Source: Sediminibacterium goheungense (lineage in GTDB: Bacteria > Bacteroidota > Bacteroidia > Chitinophagales > Chitinophagaceae). Taken from it: a DNA stretch of 64,000 bases. How positions within the stretch are numbered: position 1 is the stretch's first letter; each line of letters begins with the position of its first letter. Made by a program: the position numbers and the translations under genes. The DNA is taken from the NCBI RefSeq assembly GCF_004361915.1, contig NZ_SNWP01000016.1, forward strand, positions 26,451 to 90,450, in the 5' to 3' direction. Below are positions 16,789-26,131 of this stretch, one piece after another. The notes below the pieces were generated by a model that did no database searches, was not told where the DNA came from, and saw nothing but the letters and a program-made list of their open reading frames with translations.

Positions 16789-17919
16789 ATGGCAAACGGT
16801 AAAACCCTGTTCCTGAAAATCAATGACTGGTTACATTTATGGTTGGGTATTGTGGTGGGATTTTTTATAGTCATCATCAGCATCACCGGTTGTATCTATG
16901 TTTTTGAAAGAGATATCCGTGACTACACAGAACCCTATCGGTTTGTTGCTATCAAAAAACAACCTTACTTATTGCCTTCGCAACTAAGGGGCATCGCAGA
17001 AAAGCAATCGGGTGTGCCTGCTGCCGGCGTGCAGTACGGTGTGCCCGGTGAAGCTGCTGCCGTTACCTATACCAAAAAGCCACAGGGGTTTACTTATTTA
17101 TATCTCAATCCATACACGGGAGAGGTATTGAAAGAAAAAATACTTGAACGTGATTTTTTTCGACAGGTATTAAAAGGTCATTTCTATTTATGGCTACCAC
17201 CAGCTATCGGAAAACCTGTAGTCAATATCATTGTACTCATTTTTGTATTCCTGCTGATTAGTGGTATTATCATGTGGTGGCCGAAAAGATGGAACAAGGC
17301 TAATAGAAAAAAAAGTTTTACCATCAACCGAAAAGCAAGTTTTAAAAGAGTGAATTATGATCTGCATAATGTACTGGGTTTTTATGTATTGGTGGTTGCT
17401 TTTGTGATAGCGGTTACGGGTATGGTTTATGGTTTTGAATGGTTTAAGAAAGGATATTTTTATGTAGTAAGTGGTGGCAAAAATTTTGAACCTAATCAAC
17501 GCCCCTTGTCAGATACCACTGTTCTTCTTACGGATTCACTGAAAGCACCGGAAGATCAGGTATGGGTAAAAGTGATAAGAGATTATACCCCTATACAAGG
17601 GATGCTGCAAATAAGCCTGCCTCAAAAAAATGCAGATGCCATTATGGTTACCTATAATCCGGAAAGAAAAACCTATTACAAAAGACAGTTCCGGTATTTT
17701 GACCGTTTTACGACCACCGAAATAACAACAACTGTAAAAGATAAAAATTTCGGAGAGCGTATCTATGCTGCCAACTATGATATCCATGTAGGAGCCATTG
17801 GTGGTATGCCCGGAAAAATACTTGCTTTCTCTGCCAGCCTGATATGCGCCAGTCTTCCTGTTACCGGTTTTTTAATCTGGTGGGGAAGAAGGAAGAGGAA
17901 AATAAGAAATAAGGAATAA
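16789..17919 (+). CDS. PepSY-associated membrane protein (siderophore reductase type)
   Basis: 376 residues. Four membrane helices: about 14-40 (LWLGIVVGFFIVIISITGC), about 138-165 (NIIVLIFVFLLISGIIMWWP), about 190-215 and about 340-366. PepSY-like periplasmic parts lie between. YDLHNVLGFY and HFYLWLP carry the His residues seen in this haem-binding-like family, and members next to TonB receptors are thought to reduce ferric siderophores. It follows the receptor by 4 bp. The C-terminus (RRKRKIRNKE-stop) is encoded by the GGAATAAG repeat, whose TAA serves as stop. Confidence 0.87.
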   Translation: MANGKTLFLKINDWLHLWLGIVVGFFIVIISITGCIYVFERDIRDYTEPYRFVAIKKQPYLLPSQLRGIAEKQSGVPAAGVQYGVPGEAAAVTYTKKPQGFTYLYLNPYTGEVLKEKILERDFFRQVLKGHFYLWLPPAIGKPVVNIIVLIFVFLLISGIIMWWPKRWNKANRKKSFTINRKASFKRVNYDLHNVLGFYVLVVAFVIAVTGMVYGFEWFKKGYFYVVSGGKNFEPNQRPLSDTTVLLTDSLKAPEDQVWVKVIRDYTPIQGMLQISLPQKNADAIMVTYNPERKTYYKRQFRYFDRFTTTEITTTVKDKNFGERIYAANYDIHVGAIGGMPGKILAFSASLICASLPVTGFLIWWGRRKRKIRNKE

Positions 17920-17979
17920 GGAATAAGGAATAAGAAATAAGAAATGGCTAATGGCTAATGGCTAATGGCTAATGGCTAA
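17901..17979. repeat. GGAATAAG and GGCTAAT tandem word-arrays
   Basis: Two arrays back to back: GGAATAAG/AAATAAG words (8-bp period, to about 17944), then GGCTAAT in about five 7-bp units. The first array starts inside the PepSY coding end and supplies its stop. Because the periods are 7 and 8, TAA appears in all three frames. Confidence 0.85.
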
Positions 17980-18044
17980 AATTAACTATCTATAAAGATA
18001 CTACTTTTTATCTTAGTGTATCTCATTATCCGTTCTATCCCGGT

Positions 18045-18335
18045 ATGCGGCTCATATTTACTTTTTATCGTAGTTTTTTGTTTGCATCACTTCTAATGAC
18101 AGCAATTTGCATCACTGTGTTCTGGAAAAATGGTATCGAAAGTTTTATGGCTATTTTCTGGTTTAAAATAGCTGCTACATGTTTGCTGTATTACTTTGTC
18201 AATACCTACAAAGCAAAAGAATTTTATTACTACCAGAATCTGGGCATTTCCAAACAGAAACTTTGGACGGTATCTCTGGGCTTTGATTTTTTGATTTTCA
18301 TTATTTCCCTCATCGTAATTCATAAAATGAAATGA
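18045..18335 (+). CDS. Small membrane protein, putative membrane partner of the ABC ATPase
   Basis: 96 residues, not recognised. Hydrophobic segments lie at about 10-25 (FLFASLLMTAICITVF), 32-52 (ESFMAIFWFKIAATCLLYYF) and 77-93 (FDFLIFIISLIVI). Between the last two is the polar, aromatic YKAKEFYYYQNLGISKQKL. The last 4 bp overlap the start of the ABC ATPase gene (ATGA, 18332-18335), so the two are translationally coupled. The stretch YYYQNLGISKQKLW resembles the cytoplasmic coupling segment (NLGxSxxxL) found in membrane proteins of ABC exporters, so it may be a very short permease that oligomerises. That is inference. Confidence 0.7.
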   Translation: MRLIFTFYRSFLFASLLMTAICITVFWKNGIESFMAIFWFKIAATCLLYYFVNTYKAKEFYYYQNLGISKQKLWTVSLGFDFLIFIISLIVIHKMK

Positions 18336-18994
18336 GCCAAAAACTGGAAGCCGATGGTATTCTGTTGTCGTTCGGGTCAAGGAAAATATTGTCGGACATT
18401 TATATACGATGTGAAACTGGGAGCATAACTGCTATTCTGGGAAGAAACGGAACTGGTAAAAGTTCACTGATGAATGTCATATATGGAAATTTACCTGCAT
18501 TGAATAAATCAGTACGCATTAATGGAACCTCTATTCTGCAGGCTTTTAAACGTCCGGATCTTTTAACTTATTTACCACAGTTCAATTTCATACCCTCATT
18601 TTTATCTGTAAAACAAGTGTTTTCTGATTTCAGATTGAATTACGATGATTTTGAAGCCCTGTTTCCTGCGTTTCAATCTGTTTATCATTCCCGTATTGGA
18701 AAACTATCTGGCGGAGAGCGCCGGCTGCTAGAAGTATACCTTATCATAAAAGCACAATCAATATTTTCAATGCTCGATGAACCGTTTTCTCATGTAACAC
18801 CCATGCAGGTGGAGGTTTTGAAAGTGTTGATACAAAAGGAAAAACTGACAAAAGGATTTTTCATAACAGATCACCTGTATCATCAGGTAACCGATATCTC
18901 TGATCGTCTTTATGTTTTGAAAGACGGCGTAGCTCATCTGGCTAAAAGCACGGCTGACCTTGAAAGATTTGGTTATATAAACGGATTGGTATAA
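18332..18994 (+). CDS. ABC transporter ATP-binding protein of a minimal two-gene module
   Basis: 220 residues. All ATPase motifs are present: Walker A GRNGTGKSS (37-45), Q-loop Q83 in YLPQFNF, signature LSGGE (125-129), Walker B FSMLDE (145-150) and H-loop H181 in FITDH. The D-loop region is SHVTP where S(A)LDP is usual, which is odd for a transporter dimer. It has no permease of normal size nearby; the only partner is the overlapping 96-residue membrane protein. Substrate unknown. Confidence 0.87.
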   Translation: MSQKLEADGILLSFGSRKILSDIYIRCETGSITAILGRNGTGKSSLMNVIYGNLPALNKSVRINGTSILQAFKRPDLLTYLPQFNFIPSFLSVKQVFSDFRLNYDDFEALFPAFQSVYHSRIGKLSGGERRLLEVYLIIKAQSIFSMLDEPFSHVTPMQVEVLKVLIQKEKLTKGFFITDHLYHQVTDISDRLYVLKDGVAHLAKSTADLERFGYINGLV

Positions 18995-19104
18995 AGGATT
19001 CAATAACTAATCTATCAGAGATTTCGTCACTTAATAAATTCTCTTATATTTAGTTCATCGTATTTCGGGAGTTGATCCTGGGAACTAACTGTAAAGTATT
19101 TAGT

Positions 19105-20709
19105 ATGTCGTTCGACTACATTATAATTGGTGCAGGTTCTGCCGGCTGTGTACTGGCTAACCGTTTATCGGAAGACAATCAGTGTAAAGTACTTTTGTTA
19201 GAAGCGGGTGGGCCCGATAAAAAAATGGAAATACATATTCCCGGTGGTTATGGTAAGCTGCACCGGTCGGAAGTTGACTGGGCCTTCTGGAGCACGCCAC
19301 AGAAAGCCATTGATAACCGGAAACTGTTTATACCCCGTGGTAAAACTTTAGGAGGTAGCAGTGCTACCAATGCTATGGCTTACGTTCGTGGTAACAGGGC
19401 CGACTATGATGAGTGGGCCGCACTGGGAAATAAAGGATGGTCGTTTGAGGAAGTCTTACCTTATTTCAAAAAATCAGAACACAACGAACAGTTTGGCGGT
19501 GATTATCATGGTTGGAACGGGGAATTGAATATTACCCAATCTAAACAACCACATCCGCTTTCAGAAGTGTTTATACAAGCCTGTATGGAATCAGGTATTC
19601 CCAGAAACGATGATTATAACGGGGCGGAACAACTTGGGGCATCACTGCTTCAGTTTACCATTAAAAACAACAGAAGGCATAGTGCCGCCACTGCTTTTCT
19701 CAAGCCGGTGATGAAACGTTCCAATCTTACTATAAGAACGGGAAGTCAGGTAAAATCCATACTGATTGAAAATGGCAGGGCGGTAGGTGTTGAAGTTATG
19801 ATAGGTAATCATGGATCCGAACGTATTAATTGTAACAAAGAAGTAATTGTATCGGCAGGTACTATACAATCGCCACAAATACTGATGCTATCTGGTATTG
19901 GTGATCCTGTTGAATTGGGCAGAGCTGGTATTAATGTGATTCATCCATTGACTGGTGTTGGTAAAAACCTTCAGGATCATGTATGGGTAGGTACAGGTGC
20001 CCATACCATCATCCCTACAGCCAATCATTTATTAGCTCCCTGGAATATGGGGATGGCCCTCCTGCAGCAATTGCTCATGAAAAAAGGGCCGCTGTCGAAT
20101 AGTCCGATTGAGGCTAATGCATTTGTGTCGCTCGATAACCAATCATCACGTCCCGATATTCAGTTCCATTTTGCACCGGTCGGTATTGCGGATGATTACA
20201 GCACGGATATTTATGACCTGAAAACTTTTCCCCGAAAAAACGGGGTAGGGGTCATGGCCATATTGTTAAAACCACAAAGCAGGGGGGCTATCGGATTAAA
20301 ATCGGCTAATCCGAAAGATTATCCGCTCATCAATCCCAATGTGTTGGCAGAACCAGCTGATCGTTCTATGTTACTGGCCGGACTTCAAAAAGCGATCGGT
20401 CTGATGCGTAGTCATGCCCTGGATGCTTATTTTGAAAACGGAATGGTGTTACCCGCAGAACCAGATAATGAATCTTCGCTGCATGCACATATCAACAGAA
20501 GTTTAGAAACCTTGTACCACCCGGTAGGCACCTGTAAAATGGGGGAAGATTCATTGGCCGTAACCGATAGCCAACTCAGGGTACATGGTATCAAAGCCTT
20601 GAGGGTGGTTGACGCTTCTGTTATGCCCATTATTGTGGCAGGAAATACCAATGCGGCTACCATTATGATTGCCGAAAAAGCTTCCGATCTCATAAAATCA
20701 GCCAACTAA
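19105..20709 (+). CDS. GMC-family FAD oxidoreductase (choline dehydrogenase-like)
   Basis: 534 residues from the ATG at 19105, which precedes the FAD Rossmann motif GAGSAG (9-14) by the usual distance. Further signatures are GGPDKKMEIHIPGGYGKL, PRGKTLGGSSATNAMAYVRG (GMC signature 1, 20 residues), SAGTIQSPQILMLSGIG (signature 2), and the active-site His and Asn in LYHPVGTCKMG and VAGNTNAATIMIAEKA. It oxidises an alcohol with FAD. BetA-type choline dehydrogenases are the nearest annotated relatives but no betaine genes are next to it, so the substrate is open. Cytoplasmic or membrane-peripheral; no signal peptide. Confidence 0.88.
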   Translation: MSFDYIIIGAGSAGCVLANRLSEDNQCKVLLLEAGGPDKKMEIHIPGGYGKLHRSEVDWAFWSTPQKAIDNRKLFIPRGKTLGGSSATNAMAYVRGNRADYDEWAALGNKGWSFEEVLPYFKKSEHNEQFGGDYHGWNGELNITQSKQPHPLSEVFIQACMESGIPRNDDYNGAEQLGASLLQFTIKNNRRHSAATAFLKPVMKRSNLTIRTGSQVKSILIENGRAVGVEVMIGNHGSERINCNKEVIVSAGTIQSPQILMLSGIGDPVELGRAGINVIHPLTGVGKNLQDHVWVGTGAHTIIPTANHLLAPWNMGMALLQQLLMKKGPLSNSPIEANAFVSLDNQSSRPDIQFHFAPVGIADDYSTDIYDLKTFPRKNGVGVMAILLKPQSRGAIGLKSANPKDYPLINPNVLAEPADRSMLLAGLQKAIGLMRSHALDAYFENGMVLPAEPDNESSLHAHINRSLETLYHPVGTCKMGEDSLAVTDSQLRVHGIKALRVVDASVMPIIVAGNTNAATIMIAEKASDLIKSAN

Positions 20710-20771
20710 CTTAGTTTTGCCTCCCTGTTTGGAAACTATTGTGTTGTATTTACACATTAAATAATTACTTT

Positions 20772-23648
20772 GTGACTTCTAAAACTGCTCAAGTGGCTAC
20801 GACCAAGAAAACGATTGCTCCCAAAAAAGGCCAACCTGTGTCTGTACCTGAAGTGGTAACAAAGAAAAAGAATACCGCTGCAAAAAAAAAGGTGAAGACC
20901 CCGCCCGCTGCTAAAAAGTCGGCAGTGAAGGCGGTCACAGGTGTTAAACATATCACTTTTCAATTACGCTTTCATACCAGTTTCGGACAGGACCTGCTGA
21001 TTCTTGGCGATCACCCTTTACTGGGTAATGGCCAACCTGAACAGGCCGTACCCATGCAGTACTTTAATGAAGAATATTGGGTATTAACTGTTCCATTTGA
21101 AACGGCAGATTGCACAGGGCCGGTTACCTACCATTATTTGTTAAGAAATGCCGATGGAAGTATACAGCACGATTGGGGTAATGATAAATCATTTGATCCG
21201 AAATCGCTGAAAGTAACTGAACTGCATATTATCGATACATGGAACTATGCAGGGTATTTTGAAAATGCTTTTTATACGGAGCCGTTTACGAAAGTATTGC
21301 TTCGCTCTAACGCAATACATGTAAAAACAAAGAAGGTAACATCTGTTTCACATATACTCAGTGTAAAAACCCCTTTGTTACAGAAAGGACAAACAGTTTG
21401 TGTGTTAGGTAGCGGTAATACATTTGGATACTGGGATAGTAGCGACCCATTGCTGATGAGTAAAGATGATGGCAGTGATTTTTATCGGATTGAATTGAAC
21501 CTGAGTAAAGAAAATTTTCCGATAGCCTATAAATATGGAGTCTACGATACTATCGCACAACGATTGGTTAGGTATGAAGATGGCAATAACCGTATCCTGC
21601 ATGAAGCATCTGTAAAAGATAAGCTCATGATGGTAAATGACGGTTTTGCGGTATTACCCAATAATGTATGGAAAGGAGCAGGTGTTGCGATTCCTGTATT
21701 CAGTATCAGAACCGAACATGGTTTAGGCGTTGGCGAGTTTACGGATCTCAAAAAAATGGTAGACTGGGCTGTTAAAGCCGGGTTGAAGATGATTCAGTTA
21801 TTGCCTGTCAACGACACTACAGCCACACATAGCTGGACAGATTCTTATCCCTATGCTGCTATTTCAGCTTTTGCATTACACCCGCTTTACCTGAACCTGG
21901 ATGCATTGGTAAAAGATGATGTGAAATTGCAGAAACAAATCAATGTAGAAAAAGCAAAATTAAACGCACTGCCCGAAATTGATTATGAAGCTGTGATTGG
22001 TTTTAAAACGAAGCTGATACAGAAAATATATACAGCAAAAGGACAGGATACACTTTCATCAGCCGGATTTCAGGAATACTTTGAGCAGAATAAACACTGG
22101 TTACAATCATACGCTGCTTTCTGTTACCTCCGAGATCAGTATGGTACGGTTGATTTTAACCAATGGCCGGCATACAGACATTTTAACCAGCAGGAAATAG
22201 ACTTTTTAACAGCCAGAGAATCGGCTGCCCATACGGAGATAGCGCTTCATTATTATGTACAATACCAACTCCATGTACAATTAAAAGAAGCCACTGCCTA
22301 TGCACACGATCATGGTATTATAGTGAAAGGAGATATTGCCATCGGAGTTTACCGCCATGGAGCTGATGCATGGCAGCATCCTGAATTGTATCATATGGAT
22401 GCACAGGCAGGTGCTCCACCGGATGATTTTGCAGTAGCGGGTCAGAACTGGGGCTTTCCTACCTATAACTGGCAACAGATGCAGGCCGATGGCTTTGCAT
22501 GGTGGAAACAGCGTTTTGAGCAGATGGGTTACTATTTCGATGCATTCCGTATTGATCATATCCTTGGATTCTTCCGCATATGGAGTATTCCCATGGATGC
22601 GGTAGAAGGTATACTCGGTCGTTTTGTGCCGGCCATTCCGGTTCATATCAATGAATTTCAGCAGAGAGGTATTTCTTTCGATCATCACCGGTTTACCAAA
22701 CCCTTTATCAATGACAATATTTTATGGGAACTGTTCGGATACGATAATGAATTGGTGAAAAAAGAGTTTCTGGATTATGATGGTTTTGGTCATTATACCC
22801 TAAAGCCTTCGTTTGCCACGCAAAGAAAGGTAGAAACTCATTTTCATACACTGGAACAAGACGAACAACATGAAAAAGTAAAGAAGGGACTGTATAACCT
22901 GATCAGTAATGTGATACTGTTTCCTGCCGCAGAAAACGATCATGAGCATTTTCATTTCCGTATCGGTATAGAGAATACTTCTTCTTATCGCTACTTAGAC
23001 ACACATGTGCAGGGTTTGCTGAAAGATTTGTATGTTGATTATTTCTATCGTCGTCAGGATGAATTCTGGAAACAGGAAGCCTTACAAAAATTACCTGCAT
23101 TAAAGCGGGTAACCAATATGCTGATCTGTGGAGAAGACCTGGGTATGGTACCCGATTGTGTGCCCGATGTAATGAAACAACTGGGTTTGTTAAGTCTCGA
23201 AATACAAAGGATGCCGAAAGATCCGAAAAAAGATTTCTTTCATCCCAATGATGCACCTTACCTGAGTGTGGTAACACCTTCCACACATGATATGAGTACT
23301 ATACGTGGCTGGTGGGAAGAAGACCGTGAACGGATTCAACAGTTTTATAACCATGAACTCGGTCAATGGGGTGAAGCACCTGCGTATTGTGAAGCCTGGA
23401 TCAATCAGGCTATTGTATTGCAACATTTGTATTCACCGGCTATGTGGGCTGTGTTTCAGTTACAGGATTTATTAGGTATGAATGCTGCTTTGCGTAGAGA
23501 AGATCCCAATCAGGAAAGAATCAATATACCTGCCAATCCCAAACACTACTGGCGCTACCGTATGCACCTGAGTATGGAAGAACTAATGAAAGAAGTGTCT
23601 TTTACCAATGAGTTAAAAGGATATATTGAAGCAAGCGGAAGAAGCTGA
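20772..23648 (+). CDS. malQ: 4-alpha-glucanotransferase (GH77) with two CBM20 domains
   Basis: About 958 residues. I prefer the GTG at 20772 (VTSKTAQVATTKK) over an upstream TTG because the residues before it look untranslated. Residues 1-55 are a Lys/Ala/Pro-rich tail. Two starch-binding CBM20 modules follow (about 58-160 and 190-295). The GH77 barrel fills the rest, with the nucleophile Asp in YFDAFRIDHILGFFRIW, the acid/base Glu in LICGEDLGMVP and the third acid in PSTHDMSTIRGWW. This layout is that of plant DPE2, which acts on maltose and branched glucans in the cytosol. The Lys-rich tail is unusual. No other glycogen genes are adjacent. Confidence 0.88.
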   Translation: MTSKTAQVATTKKTIAPKKGQPVSVPEVVTKKKNTAAKKKVKTPPAAKKSAVKAVTGVKHITFQLRFHTSFGQDLLILGDHPLLGNGQPEQAVPMQYFNEEYWVLTVPFETADCTGPVTYHYLLRNADGSIQHDWGNDKSFDPKSLKVTELHIIDTWNYAGYFENAFYTEPFTKVLLRSNAIHVKTKKVTSVSHILSVKTPLLQKGQTVCVLGSGNTFGYWDSSDPLLMSKDDGSDFYRIELNLSKENFPIAYKYGVYDTIAQRLVRYEDGNNRILHEASVKDKLMMVNDGFAVLPNNVWKGAGVAIPVFSIRTEHGLGVGEFTDLKKMVDWAVKAGLKMIQLLPVNDTTATHSWTDSYPYAAISAFALHPLYLNLDALVKDDVKLQKQINVEKAKLNALPEIDYEAVIGFKTKLIQKIYTAKGQDTLSSAGFQEYFEQNKHWLQSYAAFCYLRDQYGTVDFNQWPAYRHFNQQEIDFLTARESAAHTEIALHYYVQYQLHVQLKEATAYAHDHGIIVKGDIAIGVYRHGADAWQHPELYHMDAQAGAPPDDFAVAGQNWGFPTYNWQQMQADGFAWWKQRFEQMGYYFDAFRIDHILGFFRIWSIPMDAVEGILGRFVPAIPVHINEFQQRGISFDHHRFTKPFINDNILWELFGYDNELVKKEFLDYDGFGHYTLKPSFATQRKVETHFHTLEQDEQHEKVKKGLYNLISNVILFPAAENDHEHFHFRIGIENTSSYRYLDTHVQGLLKDLYVDYFYRRQDEFWKQEALQKLPALKRVTNMLICGEDLGMVPDCVPDVMKQLGLLSLEIQRMPKDPKKDFFHPNDAPYLSVVTPSTHDMSTIRGWWEEDRERIQQFYNHELGQWGEAPAYCEAWINQAIVLQHLYSPAMWAVFQLQDLLGMNAALRREDPNQERINIPANPKHYWRYRMHLSMEELMKEVSFTNELKGYIEASGRS

Positions 23649-23682
23649 GAAAATTAGAAATAAGGAACAGGAAATAACTAAG

Positions 23683-23737
23683 TGATGTCAGATAGCAGAT
23701 GTAAAATCTGATATCTGACATCTGCCATCTGACATTC
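23683..23737. repeat. ATCTGACATC word-repeat with inverted arms
   Basis: GATGTCAGAT (23684-23693) pairs with ATCTGACATC (23713-23722), and a further CATCTGACAT follows. It lies between malQ and the epimerase gene on the same strand, just ahead of a possible -7 element TATCTTTA (23744-23751). Same family as 32823-32896, 35461-35523, 40734-40812 and 44924-44982. Confidence 0.8.
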
Positions 23738-23771
23738 TTCCTCTATCTTTACGCTTCCAAAAACAATTCCC

Positions 23772-24785
23772 TTGAAGCTGAGTTACCGGGCTGTTAATCT
23801 GCCTTTTCAATATCCTTTTACAATATCAAACGGTAGAACCAAAACACACCAGCCATCTTTAATAGTGGCGCTTGAATTAGGACCTTTTATGGGGTTTGGG
23901 GAAGCACCCGCTATTACCTATTACAATATTACGGTGGAAGAGATGATGGCTGATCTGGAGAAGTACCGTAAGATGATTGAAAAGTTTGCCCTTACAGAGC
24001 CGGAACGTTACTGGCATTACCTGCATCACCTGATTCCCAATAATCCATTTTTGGTTTGCGCACTGGATATGGCCTGCTGGGATCTATTCGGAAAAATGAA
24101 AGGGAAACCGGTTTATCAGTTATGGGAAACCCAATGGGAAAATACACCTGTAACTGATTACACGATTGGCATCGATACCATCGATATTATGATCAATAAA
24201 ATGAAAGCTCATCCGTGGCCGGTATATAAAATTAAGCTGGGTACACCACAGGATATTGCGATTATAGAAGCCTTACGACAGTACACAGATGCTACTTTCA
24301 GAATTGATGCCAATGCCGGTTGGACTATTGAGGAAGCATTGAGTAAAATTCCGCAATTGGCTACACTGGGTGTAGAGTTTATTGAACAGCCCTTAGCAAA
24401 AGATAACTGGGAGGGGATGAAAATACTCTATGAAAAGTCTGCATTGCCCCTGTATGCGGATGAGTCATGTGTATCAGAGCATGATGTTAAAAAATGTGCC
24501 GGTCATTTTCATGGTATCAATATTAAATTAACTAAATGCAGTGGTATGACACCTGCGTTGCGAATGATTCAGGAAGCACGAACGCTGGGTTTAAAAGTTA
24601 TGATGGGTAGTATGAATGAATCTACCATCGGTTCTGCAGCCATTGCACAATTTCTGCCGCAACTGGATTATGTTGATATGGATGGCCCTTTGTTACTGGC
24701 CGAAGATATTGCTACGGGACTTCAATATAACGATGGACATATTACCTTATCGGGAAATCCTGGATTAGGTATTCGACTCTCCTGA
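23772..24785 (+). CDS. Dipeptide epimerase (enolase superfamily, L-Ala-D/L-Glu type)
   Basis: 337 residues starting at a TTG (23772), placed 20 bp behind a TATCTTTA -7-like element. It is a muconate-lactonising subgroup enolase. Metal and base residues are visible: the Lys of YKIKLGT, the Asp of FRIDANAGW, the Glu of IEQPLAKDNW, the Asp of LYADESC, the second base Lys of IKLTKCSG, and the closing MGSMNESTIG and DMDGPLLL (the DxD-like signature of dipeptide epimerases). It would epimerise dipeptides released in peptidoglycan recycling. The exact dipeptide is not predictable. It is cytosolic, with no signal peptide. Confidence 0.87.
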   Translation: MKLSYRAVNLPFQYPFTISNGRTKTHQPSLIVALELGPFMGFGEAPAITYYNITVEEMMADLEKYRKMIEKFALTEPERYWHYLHHLIPNNPFLVCALDMACWDLFGKMKGKPVYQLWETQWENTPVTDYTIGIDTIDIMINKMKAHPWPVYKIKLGTPQDIAIIEALRQYTDATFRIDANAGWTIEEALSKIPQLATLGVEFIEQPLAKDNWEGMKILYEKSALPLYADESCVSEHDVKKCAGHFHGINIKLTKCSGMTPALRMIQEARTLGLKVMMGSMNESTIGSAAIAQFLPQLDYVDMDGPLLLAEDIATGLQYNDGHITLSGNPGLGIRLS

Positions 24786-24814
24786 TTCATAGTATTAAAT
24801 CTTTCCTTCTCCCT

Positions 24815-24882
24815 TTCTCCCTGCAAAAAACCGTTACGCATTTTCGTAAACTACTAATTCAAAATGTTTCTCGCAGGGAGAA
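24815..24882. repeat. Long nested hairpin in the 189-bp gap
   Basis: TTCTCCCTGC (24815-24824) pairs with GCAGGGAGAA (24873-24882), and an inner GTTACG/CGTAAAC pair lies in the loop. It is downstream of the epimerase gene and upstream of the next gene; it may act as terminator or leader hairpin. No T-run follows. Confidence 0.5.
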
Positions 24883-24974
24883 TGGAAGGTGGTTATGGGA
24901 ATTCACTTTTTTATAACAGTTCTTTCTTTTTCTGGCATTGCGTTTGGCTTATACAAAGTATAAAACCATTCATC

Positions 24975-25424
24975 ATGAAAAAGAAAATTTTACCCATTAC
25001 AATCCTGCTTTCTATATTCATTATCAACACACCCGATGCACAGGTAAGGGTAAACCTCAATGTGAATATCGGTCAGCGACCAGCCTGGGGACTTCCCGGT
25101 AACTATGCAGGTGATTTCTATTATTTTCCTGAAATTGATGTGTATTACAATATCCCCCAACGCAGGTTTGTGTACCTCGATAGAGGTAACTGGATTTATG
25201 TGAATGATTTGCCCCGTGCTTACAGAGGTTTTGATCTCTATCGAGGTCAGAAAATAGTGATCAATGATCCAAATCCTTTTATCCGTCCGAATTATTACCG
25301 TGAAAGATACGGCCGTCAGTATATGGCATACAGACCCCCGGTAGTAATTGTTGACAAAAGAAGAGGCCATGACCGAGATGATGACCGTTGGGAAAGACGA
25401 GGCCATGATCGCAGAAGGTGGTGA
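24975..25424 (+). CDS. Secreted Arg/Tyr-rich small protein
   Basis: 149 residues from the ATG at 24975, which begins a signal peptide (MKKKILPITILLSIFIINTPDAQ). The mature part is aromatic and basic, with short motifs IGQRPAWGLPGNYAGD, YYFPEIDVYYNIPQRRF and YRERYGRQYMAYRP. The tail is an Arg/Asp/His-rich run (DRDDDRW, RRGHDRRRW). I know similar small secreted proteins as unnamed Bacteroidota families; function unknown. Its stop is immediately followed by a 21-bp inverted repeat. Confidence 0.75.
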   Translation: MKKKILPITILLSIFIINTPDAQVRVNLNVNIGQRPAWGLPGNYAGDFYYFPEIDVYYNIPQRRFVYLDRGNWIYVNDLPRAYRGFDLYRGQKIVINDPNPFIRPNYYRERYGRQYMAYRPPVVIVDKRRGHDRDDDRWERRGHDRRRW

Positions 25425-25426
25425 TA

Positions 25427-25503
25427 GAAACAGAGGAACAGAGAAATATCCAATATAGAATTTCGAAGTTGGTTATTCTTCTATTTCTCTGTTCCTCTGT
25501 TTC
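25427..25503. repeat. Perfect 21-bp inverted repeat of ACAGAGGAAC words
   Basis: Arm 25427-25447 (GAAACAGAGGAACAG...) pairs perfectly with 25483-25503 (...CTGTTCCTCTGTTTC) over a 35-nt loop that holds a second TAGAA/TTCTA pair. It sits 2 bp after the secreted-protein stop and ahead of trmH. A terminator or RNA-processing role is possible, but there is no T-tail. Confidence 0.8.
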
Positions 25504-25540
25504 ATTTGTTTATGTCTCGTTTAGTACCGATTTTCGGGGT

Positions 25541-26131
25541 ATGACACCGGAAAGAAGAGAGAAGCTATTACGCGTTTTACATAACAGACAGGCGGATTTA
25601 GCTGTTGTTATGGAAAATGTACAGGATCCACACAATATATCGGCCGTTATGCGTACCTGTGATGCGGTGGGTATACAGGACATCTATATTCTCAACACAA
25701 AGATCCCGCGGCACCAGAAATTCGGGGCCAAGAGTAGTAGTAGCGCTGCCAAATGGTTAACGGTGCATCAGTATGAAGATGCGCAGCTGTGTTTTGCAGA
25801 CCTGAGAAAGCATTACAGTAAAATTTTAACGACCCATCTTTCATCTGACGCGGTTAGTTTATACGATATCGATTTTACAGAGAGTATCGCGCTGGTATTT
25901 GGTAACGAACATGCGGGTGTTAGTGATGAAATCAGGGTTTTGTCTGATGGTAATTTTATCATCCCGCAAATGGGGATTATCCAGAGTCTGAACATTTCTG
26001 TGGCCTGTGCTGTAAGTATTTACGAAGCAAGCCGTCAGAAGAAACTGGCAGGGCATTATGATCGCATTTCAATGCCGGCCGAAAGACAGGATCAACTATT
26101 GACGGAATGGGGCTTTAAAGAATTAGATTAA
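25541..26131 (+). CDS. trmH: TrmH-type (SpoU) tRNA/rRNA 2'-O-methyltransferase
   Basis: 196 residues from the ATG at 25541; upstream in-frame codons come from the repeat. The three SPOUT motifs are present: NISAVMRTCDAVG (motif 1), ALVFGNEHAGVSDEI (motif 2) and IPQMGIIQSLNISVACAVSIYE (motif 3). It uses AdoMet; the RRxKLLRVLHNRQADLAVV N-terminus matches TrmH proteins that methylate G18 of tRNA. TrmH versus other SpoU members cannot be separated fully by eye. Confidence 0.87.
   Translation: MTPERREKLLRVLHNRQADLAVVMENVQDPHNISAVMRTCDAVGIQDIYILNTKIPRHQKFGAKSSSSAAKWLTVHQYEDAQLCFADLRKHYSKILTTHLSSDAVSLYDIDFTESIALVFGNEHAGVSDEIRVLSDGNFIIPQMGIIQSLNISVACAVSIYEASRQKKLAGHYDRISMPAERQDQLLTEWGFKELD

Noticed and set aside
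22281..23426. Minus-strand frames inside malQ
   Set aside because: Antisense shadows of a strongly conserved GH77 gene.
25418..25540. Membrane-like extension in front of trmH
   Set aside because: It is the translated 21-bp inverted repeat and its loop; the SPOUT domain starts at 25541.
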